Shown: positions 1 through 7,785 of the stretch, in pieces | Layout of the letters: every line of letters starts with the position of its first letter | How positions within the stretch are numbered: position 1 is the first letter of the stretch | Position numbers and translations under genes: made by a program | Source: Verrucomicrobia bacterium UBA2970 | GTDB lineage: Bacteria; Verrucomicrobiota; Verrucomicrobiia; Limisphaerales; AAA164-E04 | Reading direction: 5' to 3' | DNA length: 20,752 nucleotides | NCBI GenBank assembly: GCA_002348345.1 | Contig: DEAY01000074.1 | Coordinates: 500-21,251, forward strand | Notes under the pieces: generated by a model | Told to the model about the DNA's origin: nothing | The model's database searches: none | What the model saw: only the letters and a program-made list of their open reading frames with translations

Positions 1-449
1 TCGTTGTCAATGGTCTTGGGCACGCCGATGACCCGCATTTCATAACCCCGCCTGAGGGCCTCCTCGTGAATCTTGTGAGAGGTATCTTGTGAGTCATTTC
101 CTCCTGCATAGAAAAAGAAACGGATATCGTGGGCCTGGAAAACGTCGAACAAGCGGTCCATGTCCTTTGCGGCTTGCTCCGGATTCTTGGCGAAATTGAT
201 CTTGTAGCGGCAGGTGCCGAGGGCGGCAGCGGGTGTGTGTTTGAGCGCCTCGATCGACTTTGCCATTTCTTCATTGAGATCGAAAAGTTCCTCGTTGAGG
301 ATTCCGAGAATCCCGTTTCGGCCCGCATAAATCTCACCGATCTGGGTATGTTTTCCCGCTTCCTGAATCACACCGGCGACACTGGCGTTGATCACGGCCG
401 TTGGTCCCCCGGATTGGGCAACCAGTAGGTTTCCTTCAAGTAATGACAT
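1..449 (-). CDS. Phosphofructokinase, PPi-dependent type (N-terminal part, runs off left edge)
   Basis: Phosphorylates fructose 6-phosphate in cytoplasmic glycolysis, probably with pyrophosphate as donor. Translating the minus strand from the ATG at 449-447 gives 149 residues without a stop. The start LLVAQSGGPTAVINAS (residues 8-23) is the family's N-terminal nucleotide-binding strand and loop. GGNDSQDT (about 116-123) stands where ATP-dependent enzymes have GGDGS. PKTIDN (about 144-149) has Lys where ATP enzymes have Gly (PGTIDND), a recognised mark of the PPi-dependent clade. The C-terminal portion, including most of the fructose 6-phosphate site, lies outside the window. No clear Shine-Dalgarno precedes the start; an inverted repeat lies 37 bases upstream. 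Family is certain; the phosphate donor is inferred from two motif positions. Confidence 0.9.
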   Translation of the reverse strand, partial: MSLLEGNLLVAQSGGPTAVINASVAGVIQEAGKHTQIGEIYAGRNGILGILNEELFDLNEEMAKSIEALKHTPAAALGTCRYKINFAKNPEQAAKDMDRLFDVFQAHDIRFFFYAGGNDSQDTSHKIHEEALRRGYEMRVIGVPKTIDN

Positions 450-485
450 GGATTTGGTTCGGTCGATTCGTCTGGTTTCTACTGG

Positions 486-512
486 CCGAGGTCGACTGAC
501 AGGTCGACTCGG
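486..512. promoter_or_regulatory. Inverted repeat upstream of the phosphofructokinase gene
   Basis: CCGAG-GTCGAC-TGACAG-GTCGAC-TCGG forms a 10-bp stem with one bulged G and a 6-base loop. Each arm contains the palindrome GTCGAC. It lies 37 bases upstream of the phosphofructokinase start and about 110 bases after the FAH-family stop. No T-run follows it on either strand, so an operator or leader hairpin is more likely than an intrinsic terminator. The role is inferred. Confidence 0.35.
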
Positions 513-623
513 TGAAAAATCAGGCCGAACCTTGCCAAACCCCAAAACCTTCTGTCAAAGGGGAAGTGGGAATTGGCTTCGAAAGATGACGGGGTTGCAA
601 ATGGGAGGGGTCAGAAGTCTGTG

Positions 624-1481
624 TTACACGATCGTGACCGGATTGCTGAGCGTCCCGATTCCGGACACGGTGATTTCAATCAGATCACCCGAGGCCAAAG
701 TGAAGCTGTCGTCGGGAACGATTCCCGTTCCGGTCAGGAGAACGGAGCCGTGGGGAAAGGTTTGGCTGCGGTTGAGGTATTCGGCGAGCTCGCCGAAGCG
801 ACGCTTGATTTGGTCAATGGAGGTGGATCCAGAAAAAACGGGCTCGTCCTGGCGATGAATGGCGATCGAAATCTCCCATTGCCGAACCGCTTCCTCCGTC
901 GGGCCAACGACAATCCACGGGCCCAGGGAACAAGAGCGGTCATACATCTTGGCTTGGGGAAGGTAGAGAAGATTCTCTCCCTCGATGTCTCGAGAACTCA
1001 TGTCGTTGCCGATCGTGTAGCCGACGACCTCGCCCTGGGCGTTCATCACCAAGGCCAGTTCCGGTTCCGGGACGTTCCACGTGGCGTCCTTTCGGATGCC
1101 GACGGCGGCTCCCGTGGCGATCGTTTTCTCGGGGAGCGATTTGAAGAAGATTTCGGGCCGGGGCGCGTCGTAGACTTTGTCGTAAGCCGTGGCGCTGAAG
1201 TCCGATTCTTCCATGCGGGCGGTCTTGCTTCGAAAGTAGGTTACGCCTGCAGCCCATATTTCCTGCCGATCCACCGGTGCGAGGAGGGTGATCTCGGAGA
1301 GCGGATGCCGCTTCAGTGAGGCCGTATCGAGGGAGGCGATCTCATCCGCTGGAGTCGGCCCGCCAAGCAGGGTCGCCAGGGAATCGATATTCGCGCCACT
1401 GAGGTCGATCACTTCGGATTCATCCGTGACAAGACCGATCTTGGGTTCGGCGGTGGTGGACTGAAAACGACAGATTTTCAT
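624..1481 (-). CDS. Fumarylacetoacetate hydrolase (FAH) family protein, possibly a 2-keto-3-deoxy-sugar-acid dehydratase
   Basis: A 285-residue cytoplasmic enzyme of the FAH superfamily, which acts on 2-oxo acids bound to a divalent metal. Visible signatures are WAAGVTYFRSK (76-86), the metal-binding EPEL (139-142, with E139 and E141), and GNDMSSRDIEGEN (158-170, with D160). The YDAPRPEIFFK stretch (104-114) and the run LPQAKMYDRSCSLGPW (174-189) resemble the branch containing 2-keto-3-deoxy-D-arabinonate dehydratase more than fumarylacetoacetase itself. The length is normal for that branch. The ATG at 1481 is the first good start, though no strong ribosome site is visible. It lies between the DUF58 gene (130 bases upstream) and the phosphofructokinase gene, same strand. 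Family is secure; substrate is a guess that fits the sugar-acid genes at the right end. Confidence 0.85.
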   Translation of the reverse strand: MKICRFQSTTAEPKIGLVTDESEVIDLSGANIDSLATLLGGPTPADEIASLDTASLKRHPLSEITLLAPVDRQEIWAAGVTYFRSKTARMEESDFSATAYDKVYDAPRPEIFFKSLPEKTIATGAAVGIRKDATWNVPEPELALVMNAQGEVVGYTIGNDMSSRDIEGENLLYLPQAKMYDRSCSLGPWIVVGPTEEAVRQWEISIAIHRQDEPVFSGSTSIDQIKRRFGELAEYLNRSQTFPHGSVLLTGTGIVPDDSFTLASGDLIEITVSGIGTLSNPVTIV

Positions 1482-1611
1482 GGGGTATGGATCGCAATAC
1501 GAGATCGTCGAGTTCCGATGTTTCGGAGGAAGAGTATCAGGTGAAGAATCGAGGGCACAAGCTTAGAGCGGTGTGTCCTCACCAAGCCTCCCGGGGTCGC
1601 ACGATCGTGAG

Positions 1612-2943
1612 TTAGCCCTGGAACCGGTGCGTCGATAAGTCGCTCAAATCGCTTTCGCTGGCAATCATGAGGAAACGGATGCCCTCTGAGACGAGCGGTT
1701 CGGCCCAGGCGGGGGGGGCGGCCCAGTCCGGCTGCAGGCCCTCGTCGAATTGAACGAGGAGTGCGGTGACTTCGAAACCTCGCCGACGAAGCATGCCCAG
1801 TGCGAGAGCCGCTTCAGCGGTCGGGTTTCGAAGGATGGGAATGACGGTGGCATCCCGAGGAAGCAAATGGGAGCCTTCCTTGATAAGTTGCGAAAACGAC
1901 AGCCCATCGTTGAGCTCGAGACGGGCCAGGTTTTCCAGAATCCGTGTCAATTGATCGGCTCCTTTTCGGGTGGGCACGGTGACCGGGCGAAGCCGATCGT
2001 TTGACCGGGTGGTGGTTGCACGGCGCTGGGCGTCTGTGCGCTGGGTGAATTGGCCTGTCCAGCCCTCGTGGGTGATTCGTTCCGCCGCGTCGCGGCCATT
2101 GGAAACCAGTCCCACCTGATGGCCTTCTTCGAAGAGCGCGTGGGCGATCGAGGCGGCTGCGGTCACCGCCAGTTCGGTGGAGACCTCCTGGCCGCTGCCT
2201 TGATAGGCCTCCTGATGAAAGTCCAGGAGCAGCGTGGCACCGGCAACGCAGGAGTTCTCGTATACTCGTGAGTGGAGTTCCCCCATGCGGGCGGTGGCTC
2301 GCCAGTGGATTTGATTGAGCGGATCGCCGGGTTGATAGGGTCGGATCGCGGCAACCCGATTCGGATCTTCAAAGAGTCGATGAGTGATCCGAGTTTCTCC
2401 TAGGGGTCGATTGGAAGCGATGTCGTAGCGTTGAAGAGGAAGGATTCTTGGCAGCACGAGGACGAATTGGGGGGAGGTCAAGATTCTGAATGACCGTTTG
2501 AGTCCGAAGAGGTCCCCGGTTTCAATGAGAAGGGGCCCCAGTTGGTAGTAGCCACGCTGTTTGAAGGTGACGGTGTATGCCATATGGTGCGTGGCATGCG
2601 CGGGCAGAGGGGTGATGCCAAGCCCCTTGCGATGTCCCTTGAGCGACAGCCTGGGGGGCACGCTCTCCATTGATGCCCGGGGGAAGGTTTCCTCAAAGAT
2701 AACCCAGGGGATACCGAGACGGGTCGGATTCCGAAGTTCGAGGGTCACCGTTTGTTCGTCGCCGATCTCGATTTTTCTTCGGAGAGAATTGCGGGAAGCC
2801 TCGATGGCGTTGGCCGAGTGCCTGGCCAGGGCGTTGCTCATCGAGAGGATGCCAAGGATTACGTAGAGCGCGAAGACCAGGTAGCCCATCCGGAGGAACA
2901 CCCCCAGGATGAGAAGGATCGCTGTGGCGACTATCCAACGCAT
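1612..2943 (-). CDS. DUF58 domain protein, MoxR partner
   Basis: A 443-residue membrane-anchored protein. Two hydrophobic segments lie at about residues 4-17 and 21-35, followed by a large soluble part. The DUF58 hallmark is at 202-223, where YQPGDPLNQIHWRATARMGE contains the conserved PGDxxxxIxWxxxAR pattern. The segment before it resembles the beta-rich region usual in these proteins, and the C-terminal third resembles a von Willebrand A-like fold, as expected for the family. It starts 9 bases after the MoxR stop, so the two are almost certainly co-transcribed. DUF58/MoxR pairs are thought to assist maturation of other complexes, but the client is unknown here. The usual third and fourth members (transglutaminase-like and VWA/BatA-type genes) are missing; an FAH-family gene follows instead. 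Identity is secure, function is not. Confidence 0.9.
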   Translation of the reverse strand: MRWIVATAILLILGVFLRMGYLVFALYVILGILSMSNALARHSANAIEASRNSLRRKIEIGDEQTVTLELRNPTRLGIPWVIFEETFPRASMESVPPRLSLKGHRKGLGITPLPAHATHHMAYTVTFKQRGYYQLGPLLIETGDLFGLKRSFRILTSPQFVLVLPRILPLQRYDIASNRPLGETRITHRLFEDPNRVAAIRPYQPGDPLNQIHWRATARMGELHSRVYENSCVAGATLLLDFHQEAYQGSGQEVSTELAVTAAASIAHALFEEGHQVGLVSNGRDAAERITHEGWTGQFTQRTDAQRRATTTRSNDRLRPVTVPTRKGADQLTRILENLARLELNDGLSFSQLIKEGSHLLPRDATVIPILRNPTAEAALALGMLRRRGFEVTALLVQFDEGLQPDWAAPPAWAEPLVSEGIRFLMIASESDLSDLSTHRFQG

Positions 2944-2952
2944 GCGCCGATC

Positions 2953-4116
2953 TCAACGAGAGGTTCCCGAGTCGAGGGTGGGGACTGAAATAGACCGGAA
3001 CAGTTCCTCAAGCACCTCTTTAACCTTTTTTTTGCGGAGGCGGCTCTCGGGTCTGAGAATGAGACGGTGGCCGAGGACGTAGGGAGCGAGTCGCTTGATG
3101 TCGTCGGGCATGACGTAGTCGTAGCCGTGAATCGCCGCGTAGGCTTGAGCGCACCGGACCAAGGCCAGTGAGGCACGGGGGCTGCCTCCAAGGCTCAGAT
3201 CATGGTGTTGGCGAGAGGCTTGGATGAGATGGACGACATATTGAGCGATTTTGTCGTCGACCCGCACCTCGCAGATGGCCGCCTGGGCCTGTTGAATCTC
3301 AGCCGCTTCAACGACGGGGTTGAGATTCTCGATGGGATGACGGGAGCGGAGTCGATTCAGTAATAAGACTTCTTGATCGGTGTCGGGATAACCGAGGCTG
3401 AGTCGAATGAGAAATCGATCCAGCTGAGCTTCGGGAAGGGGAAAGGTGCCTTCGTGGTCAATCGGGTTTTGGGTGGCGATCAGCAAAAAGGGAGCCGTTA
3501 ACTCGTGATTCACGCCGTCGGCGGTGACCTTGTGTTCCGCCATGGCCTCGAGCAGGGCCGACTGAGCACGAGGGGTGGCCCGATTGATTTCGTCGGCCAG
3601 CACGATTTGAGCGAAGAGCGGACCGTGTCGAAACTCGAACTCCGTTGTTTTGGGGTTGAAGATGGAGGTCCCGGTGATGTCATTGGGGAGAAGGTCGGGG
3701 GTGCATTGAATCCGCTTGAAGGAACCGCCGATGCTTTGAGCCAGGGAGCGGGCCAGCATCGTCTTGGCAACCCCGGGAACGTCCTCGAGGAGGATGTGGC
3801 CCTGGGCGAGGTAAGCCGTGAGCGTCAAGGTGATTTCATTCGACTTTCCGACGATCACCTGTTCGATATTCTCTCGCACCTTCTGGGCGGTCCGGGCCAC
3901 TTCCGAATCGCCGGAGGACTCGCGTTCGACCGGGCCGCGGGGTTGGGGCTTGGGGATGCGAATCCGGGGCACCGACTCGCCCTCGAGCAATGTGGTGGCA
4001 CCGCAATGAGGGCAGGCGGTCTCCTTACCCGCGAGTTCGTCTGGGTACTCGATCGGCTGCTGGCAATGGTGACAGTGGCATTTAGGCATGACTCGGTGTG
4101 CTACGACTCTTGTCAT
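2953..4116 (-). CDS. MoxR-family AAA+ ATPase with N-terminal zinc ribbon
   Basis: From the ATG at 4116 this is 387 residues. GGGAAGGG just upstream of that ATG is a good ribosome site and decides the start; ATG 4089, nine codons in, is the alternative. Residues 15-38 hold two zinc-knuckle pairs, CHHC (15-18) and CPHC (35-38), a compact zinc ribbon. A linker of about 40 residues follows. The AAA+ core then shows a MoxR-type Walker A, EDVPGVAKT (111-119), Walker B IVLADEINRA (171-180) and sensor-1 IATQNP (213-218). The C-terminal helical domain includes PRASLAL and the MPDDIKRLAPYVLGHR stretch typical of MoxR. It acts in the cytoplasm as a hexameric chaperone-like ATPase, paired with the DUF58 gene 9 bases downstream. 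The zinc ribbon is additional to the standard MoxR layout and may bind a client or nucleic acid. Confidence 0.92.
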   Translation of the reverse strand: MTRVVAHRVMPKCHCHHCQQPIEYPDELAGKETACPHCGATTLLEGESVPRIRIPKPQPRGPVERESSGDSEVARTAQKVRENIEQVIVGKSNEITLTLTAYLAQGHILLEDVPGVAKTMLARSLAQSIGGSFKRIQCTPDLLPNDITGTSIFNPKTTEFEFRHGPLFAQIVLADEINRATPRAQSALLEAMAEHKVTADGVNHELTAPFLLIATQNPIDHEGTFPLPEAQLDRFLIRLSLGYPDTDQEVLLLNRLRSRHPIENLNPVVEAAEIQQAQAAICEVRVDDKIAQYVVHLIQASRQHHDLSLGGSPRASLALVRCAQAYAAIHGYDYVMPDDIKRLAPYVLGHRLILRPESRLRKKKVKEVLEELFRSISVPTLDSGTSR

Positions 4117-4187
4117 TCGAGCCCTTCCCGAGGCGGTGTGACAAGGGAAATCCACCGGGATGGCACGAATGTCGAAGCGTCTCGCGC

Positions 4188-4216
4188 TTGACCAACCCGA
4201 TCGGCTTTGGAGTAAT
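4188..4216 (+). promoter_or_regulatory. Candidate sigma-70 promoter for the DUF1080 gene
   Basis: TTGACC (4188-4193), a 17-base spacer and AGTAAT (4211-4216) match the -35/-10 consensus at 5 of 6 and 4 of 6 positions. Transcription would start about 12 bases before the ATG at 4235, leaving the GGAAG ribosome site (4221-4225) in a very short leader. The match was made by eye. Confidence 0.3.
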
Positions 4217-4234
4217 GGTGGGAAGCGAAATCTT

Positions 4235-5602
4235 ATGAAGTATTTTCTCAGGACATCTTTTGGATATTGGGTCGCGGCCGGCAGTCTTTTTTTGGGGAAT
4301 GGAGAAATGCTCCGGGCGGATCATCATAAAACGGGAGAGTGGGAGGTGCTGTTCGACGGGAGCAACACCGACCATTTCCGGGCCTTTAAGCGAGATGCGT
4401 TCCCAAGTCAGGGTTGGAAGATCGAGGATGGCCAGTTGCGCACGATCAAGGGAGGCGATGAGGTCGATATTGTCACCAAGAAAACCTATGCGGACTTCGA
4501 GCTTGTTTTTGAGTGGCGGGTGACTCCGGGCGCCAACAGCGGGGTGATGTACCGGGTGAGTGAGGCGTTTGATCGGTCCTGGCACACGGGTCCCGAATAT
4601 CAGGTGTTGGATGACGCCAAGCATCGCGACGGCAAGAATCCGACGACGTCGGCCGGTTCGTTTTACGCCTTGGTGAGCGCCGAGGGGAAAACCGTGAAAT
4701 CAGTGGGTGAATACAACACCTCCCGCATCCGGGTTCATGGCGATCTCGTGGAGCATTGGCTCAACGGAAGAAAGGTGGTGGCATTGGAACTGGGGAGCGA
4801 TGGCCTCAAGGCGTTGATTGCCAAGAGCAAGTTTGCCGACAAGCCGCGGTTTGCCCAGGAGGCGTCCGGACACATTTGTTTTCAGCACCATCATGATGAA
4901 GTGTGGTTTCGAAACATCAAGATTCGCAAGCTCCCGCCCCGCGTAGTTCCGGCACCCGCCCGTCGGGCCAATCGGGTGTCCAGGGCGCAACGAGAAGCGG
5001 GTTGGCACAATTTGTTCAATGGTGAGAATACGAATCGTTGGCGAGGGTTTTTGAAGGAGAGCTTTCCCGAGAAGGGGTGGGTGGTTGATGAGGGAACCAT
5101 CAAACACCTCCAACGAGGCGGAGGTGGGGATATTGTGACCAAGGACAAGTATGAGACATTTGATTTCCGATTTGAATGGAGGGTCGCACCCGGGGCGAAC
5201 AGTGGTGTGAAATACTTTATTCTGGAAGAAGAGCGTCGCCGGACCATCGGGCACGAGTACCAGATCATTGATGACGAGAAACACCCGGACGCCCTCCGCG
5301 GGCCCAAATGGCAGACAGCCGGGTTTTACGACTGCTTTCCCGCGAAGAACCGGGTGCTGAAGCCCGTCGGCGATTTTAATTCGTCTCGGATTCTGGTCGA
5401 GGGGCAGCAGGCTGAACACTGGTTGAACGGGATCATGGTCTTGAATTACACCCTGGGAAGTCCCGAAGTGCTCGAGGCGGTGGCCGGGAGCAAGTTTCGA
5501 AATGTCGAAGGATTTGGGAAGCGGCATCGCGGGCGGATTCTGTTGCAGGATCATGGCGACGACGTGGCCTACCGAAACCTGAGAATCAAATCGCTCGACT
5601 AG
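4235..5602 (+). CDS. Exported protein with two tandem DUF1080 (3-keto-disaccharide hydrolase) domains
   Basis: A 455-residue protein with a signal peptide (MKYFLRTSFGYWVAAGSLFL, cleavage likely near LRA-D at 28-29). Two copies of the same domain follow: domain 1 at about 36-232 and domain 2 at about 254-454. Each has the LFDG/LFNG opening, the GANSGV core strand, a GPEYQ/GHEYQ...DD motif, an HWLNG motif and a closing RNIKIR/RNLRIK strand. DUF1080 is a concanavalin-like beta-sandwich; characterised members hydrolyse 3-keto-glycosides. The ATG at 4235 is chosen over upstream starts because it begins the signal peptide and has GGAAG ahead of it. It is divergent from MoxR/DUF58. The copies have diverged considerably, so the duplication is old. 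Family and export are confident; substrate is unknown. Confidence 0.9.
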   Translation: MKYFLRTSFGYWVAAGSLFLGNGEMLRADHHKTGEWEVLFDGSNTDHFRAFKRDAFPSQGWKIEDGQLRTIKGGDEVDIVTKKTYADFELVFEWRVTPGANSGVMYRVSEAFDRSWHTGPEYQVLDDAKHRDGKNPTTSAGSFYALVSAEGKTVKSVGEYNTSRIRVHGDLVEHWLNGRKVVALELGSDGLKALIAKSKFADKPRFAQEASGHICFQHHHDEVWFRNIKIRKLPPRVVPAPARRANRVSRAQREAGWHNLFNGENTNRWRGFLKESFPEKGWVVDEGTIKHLQRGGGGDIVTKDKYETFDFRFEWRVAPGANSGVKYFILEEERRRTIGHEYQIIDDEKHPDALRGPKWQTAGFYDCFPAKNRVLKPVGDFNSSRILVEGQQAEHWLNGIMVLNYTLGSPEVLEAVAGSKFRNVEGFGKRHRGRILLQDHGDDVAYRNLRIKSLD

Positions 5603-6668
5603 AGGCTTGGGGCTGGCCGAAGTTGACCGAGGCCGCTCTGGGAGGGTTGGAAGAACACCGAGGGTTTGCGCTCCTTGAGTCGGACACGGATGACCGCGCC
5701 CAAGAATCTGGTCGAGAGCAAGCCAGAGGATTTGGACGAGCCCAATCCTCTCAATGGTTGGTATGAGGCAGGCTTGCCCTGGACGGCGGTGGCAAACCCA
5801 TGTGAATGGGAACAGCAAACGTCTTGAACCACCGCTTCTCTCTGTGATGGGCAGGTCAGCAGCATCGTTGAGACGACAGGATGAAGGGTTCAAAAAGTCT
5901 TTAAAAGCGCAGTTTTCCCAAGAAAACAACACCCTGGGACACGATTGAAATAGCCAAGCTTTATGCCATGGCAATCTTGCATGAAGCCGGCGACTTGATC
6001 AACGGCGAGCCCTGTTGATCATTGAAGATCTGGTTTTAGAAGTAATGAAATCCCAAGGTGAAGTCCTACTGAAAAATCCAACTGACGAGTTTTCCAGTCG
6101 TGGCTCGGTGAAGTTGAACGGCAAACTGCTCCATCCGCTTTCAATTCATATAAAGCCATCACTGATCAGTTCATCAATCCCAGAAAAGGTTATTCACTTT
6201 AGCGGTTGCATCTCGATCGTGTTGTTCGTGGAGACCATTGGTAGTGCCTGGGTGCTCAGGCCGTTAATTTCGAGTTTGGTCGAATGGAGGTCGAACCGTT
6301 CCACGGGAGCAATGGTAATGTCTCGGCGGATCCGGTCGTTACGGATTCAGAATACGGCACGGGCCCGAATTACATCGGGTTTGAAAACAGGGTGTTCGGA
6401 GGCACTTCAAAGGCCAGGCCGGCAAGGCCAACGATGTAGGATGGTGTGAGGGGACACTTGGAGAGGAACGTGGATACCTGTCCTGAGGGTGAAGTCTGAA
6501 GCCGCTTCGATGACGCTCCCGTTGCCTAACCGACGAGTCTTTTACAGGCAAAGGAATTTGTGATGGCGGAGATGCCACTCCGCCTAAAGATTTCGACTGT
6601 GAGGCCTTGGGATCGTGGGATTCCCCGGTGCCCTTTGCCGCTGGTTTCGTTCTGGGGGGGAGCAGGTG
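5603..6668. other. Gene-poor stretch with fragments of protein-like sequence in several frames
   Basis: About 1.07 kb without an intact gene. Besides the decayed gene described separately, two short plus-strand stretches read like protein. One is 5690-5827 (45 codons from an ATG), containing APKNLVESKPEDLDEP and NGWYEAGLPWTAVANP. The other ends at 6018 and contains IEIAKLYAMAILHEAGDLIN. A third frame is open over 5754-5948, overlapping the first. None has a convincing start, ribosome site or recognisable domain. The base composition is more AT-rich and mixed than in neighbouring genes. The simplest reading is decayed coding sequence or a dead mobile element; a structured RNA cannot be excluded. 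Confidence 0.4.
6184..6486 (+). pseudogene. Remnant of a small exported-protein gene with several frameshifts
   Basis: Joining three frame changes gives a coherent exported-protein pattern. KRLFTLAVA (from 6184) is a typical signal-peptide start, although the codon before it is CAG, not a start codon. In the next frame ISIVLFVETIGSA gives the hydrophobic core. One base shift later LGAQAVNFEFGRMEVEPF (from 6248) gives a cleavage site and mature N-terminus, continuing through NGNVSADPVVTDSEYGTGP to a stop at 6437-6439. A further shift gives FKGQAGKANDVGWCEGTLG and a stop at 6484-6486. No single frame is intact. I do not recognise the family. It lies downstream of the DUF1080 gene and convergent with the MDR gene. 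Repeated shifts argue for decay more than for one sequencing error, but the reconstruction was made by eye. Confidence 0.35.
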
Positions 6669-7694
6669 TCAGGTTTGCGGCGGAGCGAAGATGGATTCTT
6701 CCATGTGAAGCGTGATTTTGCCGAACTGGCTGGCCTGCTGCATGGCCGCGATGGCTTGCCCCCCCTCGCTCAAGGGGATGCATTGGTCCACAACGGGACG
6801 GATTCCGTGTTGCTCAACAAAGAGAAGGAAGGCCTGAAAATCCCGCGGCGATCCGAGAGTCGAACCGATCAGACTCAACTGCCGCCAGAATACTTTGAAG
6901 AGGTCAAGAGATTCGGGCCGGCCTGCGGTGGAACCGTAGTTGACCAGTCGACCGCCGGGTTTTAGCAGAGCAATGAGGTCGCCGTAACCGGGGCCACCGG
7001 CTCCGTCGATGATGAGATCGAAGGGCCCGTGTTCCTTGAGCGCGGTGCGGTTCCAGGTGGGATCGGTGTAGAGGTAGCCCGCCTCGGCTCCAAGGGTTTT
7101 GGCGGCCTGAATTTTTTCCTCGCGGGACGAGGTGACGATGACCTGGGCCCTCTGTGCCACCGCGATTTGAAGTGCGAAGACGGCGACGCCACCTCCAATT
7201 CCCGTGATCAGAATCCGTTGGCCGGGTTGGATCCGGCCCTGGACCATGGTTGAGCGGAAGGCCGTCAGCCCGGCAACGGGGAGCGCGGCCGTTTCGCTCC
7301 AGTCCAGATCCTGTGGTTTGGCAAACAACTGATCCTGGGAAACCATCACGCATTGAGCGAAGGTCCCGTTGTCGGGCATCCCCAGGACAGCGAAATCATC
7401 CGCTTGGGCCGCTTCGTTGGTGCCCCAGTCCCGACCCGGGTAGAGGACGACCTCGTCCCCGACAGACCTCTTCTCGACCCCTTCTCCAAGGGTTTCAATG
7501 ATCCCTGCGCCGTCCGAGCCGAGAGTGCAAGGCGTCTTGATTCCGGGATAGAGGCCCTGAGTGATCCAGTAGTCGCGGCGATTGAGGGAAGCCGCCTTCA
7601 ATCGAACGATCACCTTCCCCGGCGCGATCGACGGGGATTCGATCTCGGTGAAGCGAGCGTCAGTCTTGGGTTCGGTGAGGACGAGGGCTTTCAT
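6669..7694 (-). CDS. Zinc-free medium-chain dehydrogenase/reductase (quinone-oxidoreductase-like)
   Basis: A 341-residue NAD(P)H-dependent oxidoreductase of the MDR superfamily. The start at 7694 (MKALVLTEP) is chosen because it begins the conserved GroES-like fold; about 35 more in-frame codons upstream look non-coding. Visible signatures are LNRRDYWITQG, the GSDGAG turn of the catalytic domain, ALPVAGLTAFRS at the domain junction, and a Rossmann loop in ILITGIGGGVAVFALQIA. The structural-zinc cysteine cluster of alcohol dehydrogenases is absent, which points to the quinone oxidoreductase or enoyl-reductase side of the family. It is divergent from the sulfatase with 91 bases between starts, so the two may share a control region. 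Substrate cannot be read from sequence. Confidence 0.88.
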   Translation of the reverse strand: MKALVLTEPKTDARFTEIESPSIAPGKVIVRLKAASLNRRDYWITQGLYPGIKTPCTLGSDGAGIIETLGEGVEKRSVGDEVVLYPGRDWGTNEAAQADDFAVLGMPDNGTFAQCVMVSQDQLFAKPQDLDWSETAALPVAGLTAFRSTMVQGRIQPGQRILITGIGGGVAVFALQIAVAQRAQVIVTSSREEKIQAAKTLGAEAGYLYTDPTWNRTALKEHGPFDLIIDGAGGPGYGDLIALLKPGGRLVNYGSTAGRPESLDLFKVFWRQLSLIGSTLGSPRDFQAFLLFVEQHGIRPVVDQCIPLSEGGQAIAAMQQASQFGKITLHMEESIFAPPQT

Positions 7695-7785
7695 CGCTGC
7701 GTCCAGCTTCGCAGAATCATCAAGGGGAAACAAGAAGCGACACAATGGCATTGCGTCCGGACCCGTCCCGTTTGAGAGTTCGAGA

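Noticed and set aside
1704..1720. G8 run in the DUF58 gene as a frameshift
   Set aside because: The frame is continuous through the run and the C-terminal sequence stays protein-like on both sides.
4700..5974. Long minus-strand open frame of 424 codons opposite the DUF1080 gene
   Set aside because: It lies antisense to a clear gene, is rich in Pro, Arg and His as shadow frames in GC-rich DNA usually are, and shows no domain.
6015..6449. A 144-codon open frame in the gene-poor stretch
   Set aside because: Its translation has no domain or plausible start and crosses pieces that read better in other frames; treated as part of the decayed region.
7697..7714. CTGCG/CGCAG inverted repeat between the MDR and sulfatase genes
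   Set aside because: Arms of only five bases are expected by chance at this base composition.
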